A DNA stretch of 25,237 bases from a virus (IMGVR_UViG_3300035670_008542:1-25237), one strand, 5' to 3'. Positions 7,027 to 13,780 are shown, numbered from the stretch's first letter. Notes: generated from the sequence alone by a model not told the origin. Made by a program: numbers and translations.

Positions 7027-7331
7027 GCGAATATGTGCGCGTCATCGAAGAAGAAGACGAAGGCATTGGTCTTTTGAAGGCATTAGCCATTCTTTCTGCA
7101 AATGAACATCGCAACACTTCACAGTGGGAACTGGTGGAAAAGCAATGCTTTAAGAATGGGCGGCTAGACGAAACCCATATTTATGTGATGAGCGTCTACG
7201 AGAAGCCCGACCTGCATTTTGAGCCGACAAAGTTTCTCACGTTTGAAATTGAAGCCATGGCCAAGGCTTACATTATGGAAGGCATTGAAAGCCAGCTCAG
7301 CGAGCTTCGCGGAGAGGATGACGAAGACTAG
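7023..7331 (+). CDS. hypothetical acidic phage protein
   Basis: 102 residues, rich in Glu and Asp at both ends (VIEEEDEG near the start, RGEDDED at the end). I do not recognise a family. The ATG overlaps the preceding stop as ATGA, so it is coupled to the frameshift product, and its last four bases overlap the 3' end of the minus-strand XRE gene. The middle contains alternating hydrophobic stretches (THIYVMSVYE, FLTFEIEAMAKAYIM) that could form a small alpha/beta fold. Its position between a sugar cassette and the prohead protease suggests an accessory or head-associated role, but nothing in the protein proves it. Confidence 0.6.
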   Translation: MSEYVRVIEEEDEGIGLLKALAILSANEHRNTSQWELVEKQCFKNGRLDETHIYVMSVYEKPDLHFEPTKFLTFEIEAMAKAYIMEGIESQLSELRGEDDED

Positions 7332-7609
7332 TGTCGCGTGTGAGCGATGAACGATGGGTAGCCCATTAGCCACAACACGCTAATTCCATAGAGACCGCTA
7401 AGGGTGCGAATTTGTACGCAGTCTGGCGGCACTGTGGCGCGTTCAATGCGTGAATAGGAGCTTTGGCTGATGTGGAGAATTTCAGCCACGTCCTTCTGAG
7501 AAAGCCCGCTGTTAAGGCGGGCTTCTTTAATGCGCTCGGCAATGAGCAGGCGGGCCTGTTGATGCGGCATTTTAAGAACGTCCGTGCTGCTCTTCGCCAG
7601 AAACATCAT
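7328..7609 (-). CDS. XRE-family helix-turn-helix regulator, antisense within the late region
   Basis: The C-terminal 80 residues hold a clear HTH_XRE domain: ERIKEARLNSGLSQKDVAEI, then SQSSYSRIERATVPPD as recognition helix and following loop, then LYGISVLWLMG. The frame stays open far upstream, but I place the start at ATG 7609/7606 (93 or 92 residues) or ATG 7570 (80 residues); longer versions run antisense into the protease gene. No good ribosome site supports any one of them. The protein is the size of a single-domain repressor with no dimerisation or cleavage domain. It faces away from the protease gene across a 63-base gap and converges on the preceding gene. It may repress its own promoter and perhaps the protease-side promoter; that is inference. 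Confidence 0.75.
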   Translation of the reverse strand: MMFLAKSSTDVLKMPHQQARLLIAERIKEARLNSGLSQKDVAEILHISQSSYSRIERATVPPDCVQIRTLSGLYGISVLWLMGYPSFIAHTRH

Positions 7610-7672
7610 GCCGCTAGTCGAAATTGAATAGGCTTTTTTATTGTAATAACAAATTTTTGGTAAAGTATAAGC
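7610..7672. promoter_or_regulatory. divergent intergenic region between XRE gene and protease gene
   Basis: This AT-rich 63-base gap contains TACAAT on the minus strand (complement of 7640-7645), a good -10-like hexamer about 30 bases before the XRE start, and TATAAG at 7666-7671 on the plus strand, which is too close to the protease ATG at 7673 to be its ordinary promoter. A small inverted repeat TTGT-AATA-ACAA (7641-7652) overlaps the minus-strand -10 and could be an XRE operator. The half-sites are only four bases, so this is weak. Confidence 0.3.
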
Positions 7673-8869
7673 ATGAGCACCATTTCTTGTCGATACGATT
7701 TCTCGCCAATTGAGAAATACGAAATGACGCCAGAAGGCTATCTTCGGGCGTGGGCTTCGATTGCTCGCACTGGCATTCAGCTCTACACAGACGCTGATGG
7801 CTCCGTGCGGCGAGAGTATCGTCCAGAAACAGAAGTGGCGTCTCCCGAGAGTCTTGCTTCGTTTGCGGGCAAGGCAATCACTTCGGAACATCCCCCTGTT
7901 CTTCTTGATGCTGACAACACTAAAGACTACCAAGTGGGCTTTAGCGGCACTGAGATTGTCTATGACAATGGTTTCGTCAAGGCCGTGATGACAATCACGG
8001 ACAAAGATGCCATTGAACGGATTATGCGGGGAGATGCTCGTGAGGTAAGCGCTGGCTACAGGGTGAATTATGATCCCACGCCTGGCGTTACAGAAAGTGG
8101 CGAAAATTACGATGGCATCCAAAAGGAGATCATCGGCAATCACATCGCTATTGTTCGTCGGGGCCGCGCTGGCCCGCAAGTGAAGCTCCATCTTGATCGC
8201 CAAGATGCAGCCGATCTATCTTTATTCTCTACTACAGGAGACCATCTAATGACTGCAAAAGTCGTTTTCGATGGCGCCGAGTTTGAGGTGACGGAGAGCG
8301 TTGCTCTTGCGATCACCAAAGAACGTGAAGACGCCAAAATGTCCTATGAGGACATGAAGAAAAAATACGACGAGCTGCAGGCCGCTGCTGATTCCATGAA
8401 GTCCGAAATGGATGCCATGGAAAAGGAAATGAAAGGGAAAATGGATGCTGCCGAAGGCCGCGCCGACGCCCTGGCCGAGCACGTTGAAGAACTGAAAGGC
8501 GAACTGGCTGCCGCCAAGGAAATCAATCTTGATTCCATGGTTGAAGAGCGTCTTGCTCTGATTGAAAAGGCTAAGCCTGTTCTGGATGCCGCTTATGAAT
8601 TTAGCGGCAAGGAAGCCCGCGAGGTGATGGTGGACGCCATCAAAGCCGTGCGTGGCGATAGCGTTGATCTGGCTGAAAAGTCTGATGACTATGTTCAAGC
8701 CATGTTTGACACCCTGGCTGAATCGTCCCGCGATGATTCTGTTGCCACTGATGAGCTGCGTAAAGCCGTAGCTTCCATTGCTTCCCCCATGAGCGCACCG
8801 TCTTCCTACATGGAAACGCTGCAAAACGCATGGAAGAAGCCCCTCTCCATCTCTAAGGAGGCTAAGTAA
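7673..8869 (+). CDS. prohead protease (DUF2213-type) fused to scaffold
   Basis: 398 residues. Residues 1-175 match the DUF2213 prohead protease type: TSEHPPV (His73), EVSAGYRV (Ser126), YDGIQKEIIGNHIAIVRRGR (about 146-165, with His157) and the closing GRAGPQVKL. His73, Ser126 and perhaps His157 are the likely catalytic set, by analogy with prohead serine proteases. Residues about 210-285 are a Lys/Glu/Met-rich coiled coil (SYEDMKKKYDELQAAADSMK onwards), as expected of a capsid scaffold, and the C-terminal part (about 290-398) is helical. The protein would assemble inside the procapsid, direct shell formation, then digest the scaffold. Start ATG 7673 has no strong ribosome site, unlike the internal start at 8249. 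Confidence 0.8.
   Translation: MSTISCRYDFSPIEKYEMTPEGYLRAWASIARTGIQLYTDADGSVRREYRPETEVASPESLASFAGKAITSEHPPVLLDADNTKDYQVGFSGTEIVYDNGFVKAVMTITDKDAIERIMRGDAREVSAGYRVNYDPTPGVTESGENYDGIQKEIIGNHIAIVRRGRAGPQVKLHLDRQDAADLSLFSTTGDHLMTAKVVFDGAEFEVTESVALAITKEREDAKMSYEDMKKKYDELQAAADSMKSEMDAMEKEMKGKMDAAEGRADALAEHVEELKGELAAAKEINLDSMVEERLALIEKAKPVLDAAYEFSGKEAREVMVDAIKAVRGDSVDLAEKSDDYVQAMFDTLAESSRDDSVATDELRKAVASIASPMSAPSSYMETLQNAWKKPLSISKEAK
8236..8251 (+). promoter_or_regulatory. ribosome-binding site and internal start for the scaffold
   Basis: AGGAG at 8236-8240 lies eight bases ahead of an in-frame ATG at 8249-8251, inside the protease gene. It is stronger than any site ahead of the full-length start at 7673. 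It falls exactly at the boundary between the protease domain and the coiled coil. Confidence 0.6.
8249..8869 (+). CDS. nested in-frame scaffold protein
   Basis: Predicted 206-residue product from the internal ATG at residue 193 of the protease-scaffold gene. It begins MTAKVVFDGAEFEV, then the coiled coil and helical C-terminus, and lacks all protease motifs. Lambda uses the same design (Nu3 inside C), where extra scaffold is made in excess of protease. The evidence is the well-spaced AGGAG, the domain boundary, and the weak upstream start of the full gene. It ends with AAGGAGG, which serves the decoration gene. The scaffold role is inferred from position and coiled-coil content. Confidence 0.55.
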   Translation: MTAKVVFDGAEFEVTESVALAITKEREDAKMSYEDMKKKYDELQAAADSMKSEMDAMEKEMKGKMDAAEGRADALAEHVEELKGELAAAKEINLDSMVEERLALIEKAKPVLDAAYEFSGKEAREVMVDAIKAVRGDSVDLAEKSDDYVQAMFDTLAESSRDDSVATDELRKAVASIASPMSAPSSYMETLQNAWKKPLSISKEAK

Positions 8870-8871
8870 TT

Positions 8872-9432
8872 ATGGCCGTTTCTTTCTCCACCTCGGGCAC
8901 TGCCTCCGCTGGTGGCGTGCAGCAGGCTTATGCCCTGACTCACACCGCCTATCTGGAAGGTGGTCTGTCTGACATCCGCGACAACACCATCTCCACCTGC
9001 GTTAACGAAACCGGCGCTGTTGTGCCTTTCGGTGACCTCGTGGTCTATAACAACGCCGGCACTGTTGCCAACTCTGCCGTTACCATCTCTGGTGCTTCTG
9101 ACACCGTGCTGGGCATCAACGCTCTCACCTATGTGGACGAGACCGCCGAAGACGCCAATGGCCGTCCTGGCGTGAAGAACCAGCAAGCCATGAACGTGGT
9201 GAACGAAGGTGCTGTGGCCGTCTACGTGACCGGCGCCGTCACCCCCAAGTCTGTGGTTCGCGTGCTGTATTCGGCAAGCGGCACTGGCAAGGCTGGCCAG
9301 TTCTCGCATGCTTTCGCCTCGGGCAAAACTGTCCGTCTGGCCAACGCTCGTTTCCTCACCTCCACCACTAGCAGCGGCATTGCCCTGCTGGAGCTGAATG
9401 GTCCGAGCTTCACCCTCTCTGCTGATTCTTGA
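8872..9432 (+). CDS. head decoration / capsid stabilising protein
   Basis: 186 residues of small, beta-rich sequence (many Gly, Ala, Ser, Thr, Val; no Trp and few charged residues), directly ahead of the major capsid gene, the usual place of a decoration or head-stabilising protein. Stretches such as GDLVVYNNAGTVANSAVTIS and GAVAVYVTGAVTPKSVVRVL look like repeated strands of a beta barrel. I do not assign a named family. The start at 8872 follows AAGGAGG (8855-8861) by ten bases. Third codon positions are strongly C-rich, as in the capsid gene, consistent with a high-copy product. It is separated from the capsid gene by 15 bases that contain that gene's ribosome site. Confidence 0.65.
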   Translation: MAVSFSTSGTASAGGVQQAYALTHTAYLEGGLSDIRDNTISTCVNETGAVVPFGDLVVYNNAGTVANSAVTISGASDTVLGINALTYVDETAEDANGRPGVKNQQAMNVVNEGAVAVYVTGAVTPKSVVRVLYSASGTGKAGQFSHAFASGKTVRLANARFLTSTTSSGIALLELNGPSFTLSADS

Positions 9433-9447
9433 TAGGAGGCCCTACCA

Positions 9448-10350
9448 ATGTCTGAATTCCGTATGGATGAAGCGGGTCTGTTTCTTGAGCGTCAGCTTGA
9501 GTTCATCCGCCCCCAAGTGTTTGAAGTGCAGTATGCGGATATCAAATATCCGACTGTGCTGCCCGTAACTTCTGAAGCCGGTCCTGGCGCTCAGACCTTC
9601 ACCTACCGCATCATGGATGCCACTGGTGAGTTCAAGCTGATCGCTGATGCTGCTGATGATCTGCCCCGTGCCGACATCAGTCAGACCGAGAAAAGCATCA
9701 ACATCCGTTCCTTCGGCGGCAGCTTCGGCTACACCGTGCAGGAACTGCGTGCTGCTCAAATGGCCAACATCGCCCTGGAGCAGCGTCGCGCTGCTGCTGT
9801 GCGTCGTGCCTACGAAGAGAAAGTGGAAGACCTCGCTTTCTTCGGTGAGAGCACCGTGGGTCTGTCTGGCTTCTTCAACAACTCCACCGTGGATGTGGTG
9901 GCCGCTGACAAGTGGTTCAGCACCGCCACTGCTCAGGAAATGCTGGAGCTGCTGAACTATGGCGTGACCGCCATTATCAACGCCTCCAAGATGAAGGAGC
10001 AGCCCGACACCATTCTGATGGCGTGGGAAGATTACAACAAGGTGAGCACCACCCGGAACTCCGATTCTTCGGACGTGACCGTGCTGGAGTATTTCCTGCG
10101 TACCAACCCCTTCATCCGCAATGTTGAGCCCATCAACCAACTGGATGCCGATAACAGCGCTCTGAACACCAACCGCATGGTGGTGTACAAGCGTGATCCT
10201 GAGAAAGTGCAACTGCACATCCCTCAGCCCCTGGAGCTGTTCCCCCCTCAGCAGCGCGGTCTGGAATTCATCGTTCCCGCCCATGCTCGCGTTGGTGGCG
10301 TGGCCCTGTACTATCCCAAGAGCGTTATCTACGTTCAGGCCAACGCCTGA
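9448..10350 (+). CDS. major capsid protein (DUF2184 type)
   Basis: 300 residues. Family-like stretches of the DUF2184 capsid group are visible: FTYRIMDATGEFKLIADAAD (50-69), GSFGYTVQELRAAQMANIAL (91-110), RRAYEEKVEDLAFFGES followed by GLSGFFNNS (the Gly-Leu-x-Gly-Phe-x-Asn block), and PAHARVGGVALYYPKSVIYV near the C-terminus. These proteins take the HK97 capsid fold. No long N-terminal delta-like region is present, which fits a separate scaffold. AGGAGG (9434-9439) sits eight bases ahead of the ATG. Codon choice (CTG, ACC, GGC, CGT) is typical of a highly expressed gene and differs from flanking genes. Confidence 0.85.
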   Translation: MSEFRMDEAGLFLERQLEFIRPQVFEVQYADIKYPTVLPVTSEAGPGAQTFTYRIMDATGEFKLIADAADDLPRADISQTEKSINIRSFGGSFGYTVQELRAAQMANIALEQRRAAAVRRAYEEKVEDLAFFGESTVGLSGFFNNSTVDVVAADKWFSTATAQEMLELLNYGVTAIINASKMKEQPDTILMAWEDYNKVSTTRNSDSSDVTVLEYFLRTNPFIRNVEPINQLDADNSALNTNRMVVYKRDPEKVQLHIPQPLELFPPQQRGLEFIVPAHARVGGVALYYPKSVIYVQANA

Positions 10351-10381
10351 GGATAGTTAGCAAGAAAGGGACGTTAAGCTA

Positions 10382-10406
10382 TTGACAATTGTTTTTCTGA
10401 ACAATG
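10382..10406 (+). promoter_or_regulatory. hairpin overlapping the start codon after the capsid gene
   Basis: ATTGTT (10388-10393) pairs with AACAAT (10400-10405) around TTTCTG, and the ATG of the next gene (10404-10406) lies in the 3' arm. The six-base consensus TTGACA precedes it at 10382. No -10 hexamer follows at the right distance, so I read this as a possible translational brake between the very abundant capsid protein and the low-copy connector genes. No U-run follows, so it is not a clear terminator. Confidence 0.3.
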
Positions 10407-10790
10407 CTCATTGCTTATCGTCCCGAACTTGAAAATCCCCCTCGTGAGGCGGGCTTCGGAATTATCACTAAAACTGGTCTCATTCAGCTTGTTCCAGGAC
10501 TTAATCAGGAAATCCCTGATGACAAATGGAGCGAAGCTAAAGAGAACATTGCAGTGAAGAAGCTCATGGCAATTGGGGCAATCGAAGAGATGAAAGAACA
10601 AGTGATGGTAGAGGATCTGCCTGAGTCTGTTCAAAGTCTTGCCGAGCTGCCCCTCACTCAAGCCATTCGCGCCATTGAACTCATCCATGATGCTGATCGC
10701 TTGGCTGACTGGAAGAAAATCGAAGGTCGAATCCGTGTGAGGAATGCTATTGCCAAACGCACTGAAGCCATTCGCATTGGAAAAGCTTAA
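10404..10790 (+). CDS. hypothetical head-region protein, possible head-tail joining
   Basis: 128 residues. The N-terminus (MLIAYRPELENPP, GIITKTGLIQLVPGLNQEIP) resembles a small beta domain; the C-terminal half is helical and charged (QAIRAIELIHDADRLADWKK, NAIAKRTEAIRIGKA). I do not recognise a family. It lies between the major capsid and a DUF4054 connector, where capsid-associated or connector proteins are usual. The start codon lies in the 3' arm of a hairpin and no ribosome site is obvious, so it is probably made in small amounts. The next gene starts two bases after its stop. Confidence 0.6.
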   Translation: MLIAYRPELENPPREAGFGIITKTGLIQLVPGLNQEIPDDKWSEAKENIAVKKLMAIGAIEEMKEQVMVEDLPESVQSLAELPLTQAIRAIELIHDADRLADWKKIEGRIRVRNAIAKRTEAIRIGKA

Positions 10791-10792
10791 TT

Positions 10793-11104
10793 ATGGCCGT
10801 CACCTACGCCAGTTTTTTGGACAGGTTTCCTGAATTCACGCCCCATCCATCGGGGATTGTGAATGGTGCCATTACAGAAGCAACTTACGATGCCTCGGCT
10901 GACGTGTTTGGGGACCAAACTGATAGAGCAGTTAAGTTTTTAGCTGCTCATATCATTGCCGTACAACTTGCTCAGATGGGCATCCAAATTGGTGCCACTG
11001 ACGGAAAAGTTTATGGCGAGGGGCTTGATGCCTCTCAGTATGGTCAAGAGTTCAAGCGTTTGTTGAATTCTCTTCCTTCGACTGCCGTTGGTTTTGTTGT
11101 ATGA
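10793..11104 (+). CDS. head-tail connector protein (DUF4054-like)
   Basis: 103 residues. It follows the DUF4054 plan: ASFLDRFPEFTPHP at the N-terminus, then AVKFLAAHIIAVQLAQMG (helix with the AAHxxA pattern), then GEGLDASQYGQEFKRLL near the C-terminus. Members are small helical head completion or connector proteins that bind the portal ring. The gene order after the capsid gene agrees. It starts two bases after the preceding stop with the string TAATTATGGCCGT, also present at the decoration gene start, and its stop overlaps the next gene as ATGA. Confidence 0.65.
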   Translation: MAVTYASFLDRFPEFTPHPSGIVNGAITEATYDASADVFGDQTDRAVKFLAAHIIAVQLAQMGIQIGATDGKVYGEGLDASQYGQEFKRLLNSLPSTAVGFVV

Positions 11105-11490
11105 GCAATTTCCTGGAGCCACTTGCTAATGCCACTCTGGTATGGTACGTGGCTTCGGGGTATGCGCTCGATAGTGAAACTGGCAATTACGTGGCCACAA
11201 CGACTGGTATTACTTACTATGCATCGTTAAGGCAAAAGCGTGCTCCGCAGTATGATCATCTTCTCGGAGCAGATCAAACGGCAGTTTATATGGAGGGGAG
11301 ACTTACGTCTCCTCTTGCTTTTTCTGGAGTGACGCCTGGTGATTCCGCTCAGGCGACCATCAATGGAAGGGAAGGGCGTTTTGAACTATTGCCCAACGAG
11401 GAAATTGCTATTCATTATTGGCAGTTCCTCGGCACGCCAATTAGGGGAATTTTTAGACTAATTGGCAAAGGAAGCGTGGACAACGCTTAA
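11101..11490 (+). CDS. head closure / neck protein, probable
   Basis: 129 residues, mostly beta-strand in appearance (LVWYVASGY, GITYYASLRQKR, AVYMEGRLTSP, IRGIFRLIGKG). The size, the position between a DUF4054 connector and the major tail protein, and the beta character suit a head-closure (SPP1 gp16-like) protein that plugs the connector. No diagnostic motif is visible, so the call rests on order. Its ATG overlaps the preceding stop as ATGA. A 35-base gap with a ribosome-site hairpin separates it from the tail gene. Confidence 0.5.
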   Translation: MSNFLEPLANATLVWYVASGYALDSETGNYVATTTGITYYASLRQKRAPQYDHLLGADQTAVYMEGRLTSPLAFSGVTPGDSAQATINGREGRFELLPNEEIAIHYWQFLGTPIRGIFRLIGKGSVDNA

Positions 11491-11510
11491 TCACTTTCCC
11501 TTTTCATTGC

Positions 11511-11528
11511 TGAGGATTTCCTCTCATG
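11511..11528 (+). promoter_or_regulatory. ribosome-binding site inside a small hairpin, major tail gene
   Basis: TGAGGA at 11511-11516 is the ribosome site for the ATG at 11526 (nine bases apart). GAGG (11512-11515) can pair with CCTC (11520-11523) around ATTT, so the site can be covered by its own downstream bases. This could tune expression of the tail tube. Confidence 0.4.
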
Positions 11529-12104
11529 CTCTACCATCCCACTGAACTGGTAAAGAGCCAAGACGTGATTGTGCGCGTTGGCTCTATTGGCGGCACCACC
11601 CGTCCAGTTATCACCCAGAGCGGCGCCACCTTTACTGTGAGCGGTGCTCCTACGCTTTACACCCTGCAAGCTGCCACCACGGCCTCTGTGGCCTTCAATG
11701 ATGGCAATCAAGAATTCTACCTGCTTGGCGGTGGCGGTTTCGCTGATAGCGTGATCACCACTTCGCAAGCTACGGCCTCTGTCACCTCCTACTTCCAGAA
11801 GGATGTTGATGGCACCACCTTCATCCCGAATAGCTTTGACGAAGCTTTCCAGGTGATCAGCGCTTCGCGGTACGACAAGAACCATGAAGTGTATGTGGAA
11901 ATCAATAAGCAGCTCGGCGTGAGCGGCACCACTTATTACTATGACCGTGTGGCCTTCACCGCTTGTGTGATGAACTACAACGAGAGCTATCCGGCTGATA
12001 ACCTTGTGGAAGTCACCTTCGATCTGACCAGCCGTGGCCGCATTGGTATTCACCAGAATGCTTCTGAAAGCGGTTCGATCATTCCGACTGCCCCTAATAG
12101 CTGA
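11526..12104 (+). CDS. major tail (tube) protein
   Basis: 192 residues, beta-rich, with few helices: DVIVRVGSIGGTTRPVIT, SVAFNDGNQEFYLLGGGGFA, TYYYDRVAFTACVMNYN, LVEVTFDLTSRGRIG. The position after head closure and before tail completion and chaperone genes, the size, and the C-rich high-expression codon choice all indicate the major tail tube protein. A strong terminator directly follows, as often seen after high-copy virion genes. I do not assign a named family. It lies in a separate sequence class from the two tube-like proteins at 23211 and 24573. Confidence 0.7.
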   Translation: MLYHPTELVKSQDVIVRVGSIGGTTRPVITQSGATFTVSGAPTLYTLQAATTASVAFNDGNQEFYLLGGGGFADSVITTSQATASVTSYFQKDVDGTTFIPNSFDEAFQVISASRYDKNHEVYVEINKQLGVSGTTYYYDRVAFTACVMNYNESYPADNLVEVTFDLTSRGRIGIHQNASESGSIIPTAPNS

Positions 12105-12107
12105 TTC

Positions 12108-12123
12108 ACTTTCCATTGAAAGT
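12108..12123 (+). repeat. small hairpin before the terminator
   Basis: ACTTTC (12108-12113) and GAAAGT (12118-12123) form six pairs around CATT. It lies between the tail protein stop and the main terminator and could protect the 3' end of the tail mRNA. Confidence 0.4.
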
Positions 12124-12129
12124 TTGCTA

Positions 12130-12155
12130 GCCTCTCCTTACGGGGAGGCTTTTTT
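12130..12155 (+). terminator. rho-independent terminator after the major tail gene
   Basis: GCCTCTCC (12130-12137) pairs with GGGGAGGC (12142-12149) around TTAC, eight pairs with one G-U, followed directly by six T (12150-12155). This is a textbook intrinsic terminator. The next gene starts at GTG 12159, so read-through or partial termination must supply the tail genes downstream unless a promoter hides in the tail gene. Confidence 0.85.
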
Positions 12156-12158
12156 ATT

Positions 12159-12569
12159 GTGAATATTTCTCAGCTCAGAGAGACTATCACTGAATTATTA
12201 TCTGCATCTCCAAATTTGATTGGCACTTATACACTGCCAAATGGATCGACGCTACCCGCTGTTTATGTGGTGGGGCCGCAGAGTGTGCCGAAAGAATGGA
12301 AGGTGAAGGGGCTGGAAGTGACAATGCGGCAGTTTCCTGAGTTGGTTTCCCGCTCTCCCTTGGGAGGGACGACAAAAGTCACACAAGTTTGGGAAGTAAT
12401 TTTGGTGCAATACACGCCCAGCGCTGGTGCCATTGCCACGGCCATGGACAGGATGGTCCGGCGCTTTCCTGATTCCACACCAAGATATTTTCCTGGTGAT
12501 GATGTGGCTTACGAGCGCTGTCGGTTCATGATTCCCGATCTTGTTCTTCGACCATTGATTGCACCATGA
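12159..12569 (+). CDS. tail completion / terminator-like protein, probable
   Basis: 136 residues from a GTG that begins four bases after the terminator T-run; no ribosome site is visible and the terminator stem lies where one would be. The N-terminus MNISQLRETITELLSASPNL and the body (TQVWEVILVQYTPSAGAIA, AMDRMVRRFPDS) look like a small alpha/beta protein of the tail-completion type that caps the tail at the head end. Gene order supports this. No family motif is certain. The next gene overlaps it as ATGA. Confidence 0.5.
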   Translation: MNISQLRETITELLSASPNLIGTYTLPNGSTLPAVYVVGPQSVPKEWKVKGLEVTMRQFPELVSRSPLGGTTKVTQVWEVILVQYTPSAGAIATAMDRMVRRFPDSTPRYFPGDDVAYERCRFMIPDLVLRPLIAP

Positions 12570-13021
12570 GCGGCGTCATCGTTGGCGGCAATATTATCAA
12601 TGCAAGGCTTTTGGAGCAGAAGCTTGCCCAAGCTTTTGAAACATGGGCGAAAGAAGACGTAGATGATGGATATTTTGAAGATCAGTTTAAAGACGATAAA
12701 TGGAACTATCCGGGTTACACGAGGAGAAAGAGCGGAGAAAATGCTGGCACTGTCCGTAATATTTATGACCTTGGAGAGCTTTATCAAAGCGGAAAAGACA
12801 GCTTCAAGATTACGCAAGGAGCCAACGACATCACTGCATCGTGGAACTGGGACGCCAAAAACGACAGTGGACGCGGCTATGCATGGTATGTCCACGAAGG
12901 ATTGTCAACCAATTTGGAGCCAAGGCAGTGGACTGACGTTTTTCAACAACGCAGTTTGTTTGATGGCAGTAACGTAAGCAAGGCGCTACGATCTCGGATA
13001 CGCACTGTTCTGAACAAATGA
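12566..13021 (+). CDS. HK97 gp10-like tail completion / joining protein
   Basis: 151 residues. The C-terminal block GYAWYVHEGLSTNLEPRQWT (about 108-127) follows the pattern YAxxVHEG followed by RPW seen in HK97 gp10-like head-tail joining proteins. The N-terminus is helical (ARLLEQKLAQAFETWAKE). This family commonly sits just upstream of the tail chaperones, as here. Start and stop both overlap neighbours as ATGA, so translation is coupled through 12159-13281. Confidence 0.6.
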   Translation: MSGVIVGGNIINARLLEQKLAQAFETWAKEDVDDGYFEDQFKDDKWNYPGYTRRKSGENAGTVRNIYDLGELYQSGKDSFKITQGANDITASWNWDAKNDSGRGYAWYVHEGLSTNLEPRQWTDVFQQRSLFDGSNVSKALRSRIRTVLNK

Positions 13022-13281
13022 AAATTGATTATTTGTGGAGCGACGATAAAACTGTTCACGCAATCAATAACACCATAGAGGGCACAGCGTTGGAGGCCGG
13101 TATTCTGTGTCTTATTTCCTGCAGGGAAGAGGCTGTTAGACTTTCTAACGAAAATCATTCAATGCTGGTTGAAATTCCTAAGGAATTTCGCTCTTCCAAT
13201 GAACGAGTGAAAGTCTTCAACGCATTGTTAAACGTCTTGGACCATGAGCAAATACAGCTTCCTGCTTCAAACCAAAGCTGA
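13018..13281 (+). CDS. hypothetical small protein
   Basis: 87 residues without a family I recognise. Visible parts: KIDYLWSDDKTVHAINN, ALEAGILCLISCREEA, VKVFNALLNVLDHEQIQLPA. The gene is supported by the ATGA overlap with the preceding gene and the continuous coding style. It overlaps the chaperone gene by 38 bases in another frame, which is unusual for this compact but orderly region. A role in tail assembly is possible from context only. Confidence 0.5.
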   Translation: MKIDYLWSDDKTVHAINNTIEGTALEAGILCLISCREEAVRLSNENHSMLVEIPKEFRSSNERVKVFNALLNVLDHEQIQLPASNQS

Positions 13282-13780
13282 AGATTATTTTGAACTTCTC
13301 CCAGAGCTTCGCCTGAAGAAATATGGCGGTTGGCTGGTTGCAGAGGCCATTGAGCAGGAAGAAATTAGCAAGTTGCAAAGCCAGGCCACCATCCGGGCCG
13401 TGCAGCTTGCAAAGCGTATTGCCACTGCCAAGGATATCCCCTTGGACGAGGCATTTGGTCTCTTGCAAGGTGGTGGCGGCTCAATCACCGAAGCTGAACT
13501 GCTTTCCGAATATACTGAAGAAACCTTGAGCATGATTACCAGTGGCTCGTCGGTGGAGAGTACTAACGCTCGTATGGTTACTGCCTTTATTCGTTCTCGC
13601 GGGCAAGGTCTCGTTGATGGGAATTGGCAAGACCTCGACGACTGGGAGTTGGAAGATACAAAAAATCTCCCCCGTAAATACGTTGCAAAAGTAGTGGAGT
13701 TTATCACTGCAGAGCAAAGCGCCGAAACCCAGGAGGCTGCAACGGCAAAAAAAGCAACGAAGAGGAATTCTCCTCAATAG
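13244..13780 (+). CDS. tail assembly chaperone, short form (G-like)
   Basis: 178 residues directly upstream of the tape measure, the position of lambda G. The protein is charged and helical (LRLKKYGGWLVAEAIEQEEI, ATIRAVQLAKRIATAK), and ends with a Lys/Ala tail, ATAKKATKRNSPQ. Chaperones of this class coat the tape measure while the tube polymerises. The stop at 13778-13780 lies 27 bases past an A-AAA-AAA heptamer, so most ribosomes would make this form and a minority the GT-like extended form. No strong ribosome site is visible ahead of 13244. Confidence 0.7.
   Translation: MSKYSFLLQTKAEDYFELLPELRLKKYGGWLVAEAIEQEEISKLQSQATIRAVQLAKRIATAKDIPLDEAFGLLQGGGGSITEAELLSEYTEETLSMITSGSSVESTNARMVTAFIRSRGQGLVDGNWQDLDDWELEDTKNLPRKYVAKVVEFITAEQSAETQEAATAKKATKRNSPQ

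Noticed and set aside
7610-8203. N-terminal extension of the XRE frame
   Set aside because: Antisense to the protease N-terminal domain; only the C-terminal 80-93 residues form the HTH protein.
8246-8824. 192-residue minus-strand frame opposite the scaffold
   Set aside because: Phe/Gly/His-rich mirror of a coiled-coil coding region.
9442-10284. 280-residue open frame on the minus strand opposite the capsid gene
   Set aside because: Exact shadow of a C-rich coding gene; His/Gly/Val-rich translation with no family pattern.
10382-10387. TTGACA as a promoter -35
   Set aside because: No -10 hexamer at 16-18 bases downstream.
11487-12116. 209-residue minus-strand frame opposite the major tail gene
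   Set aside because: Shadow frame caused by the codon bias of the tail gene; no ribosome site or motif.
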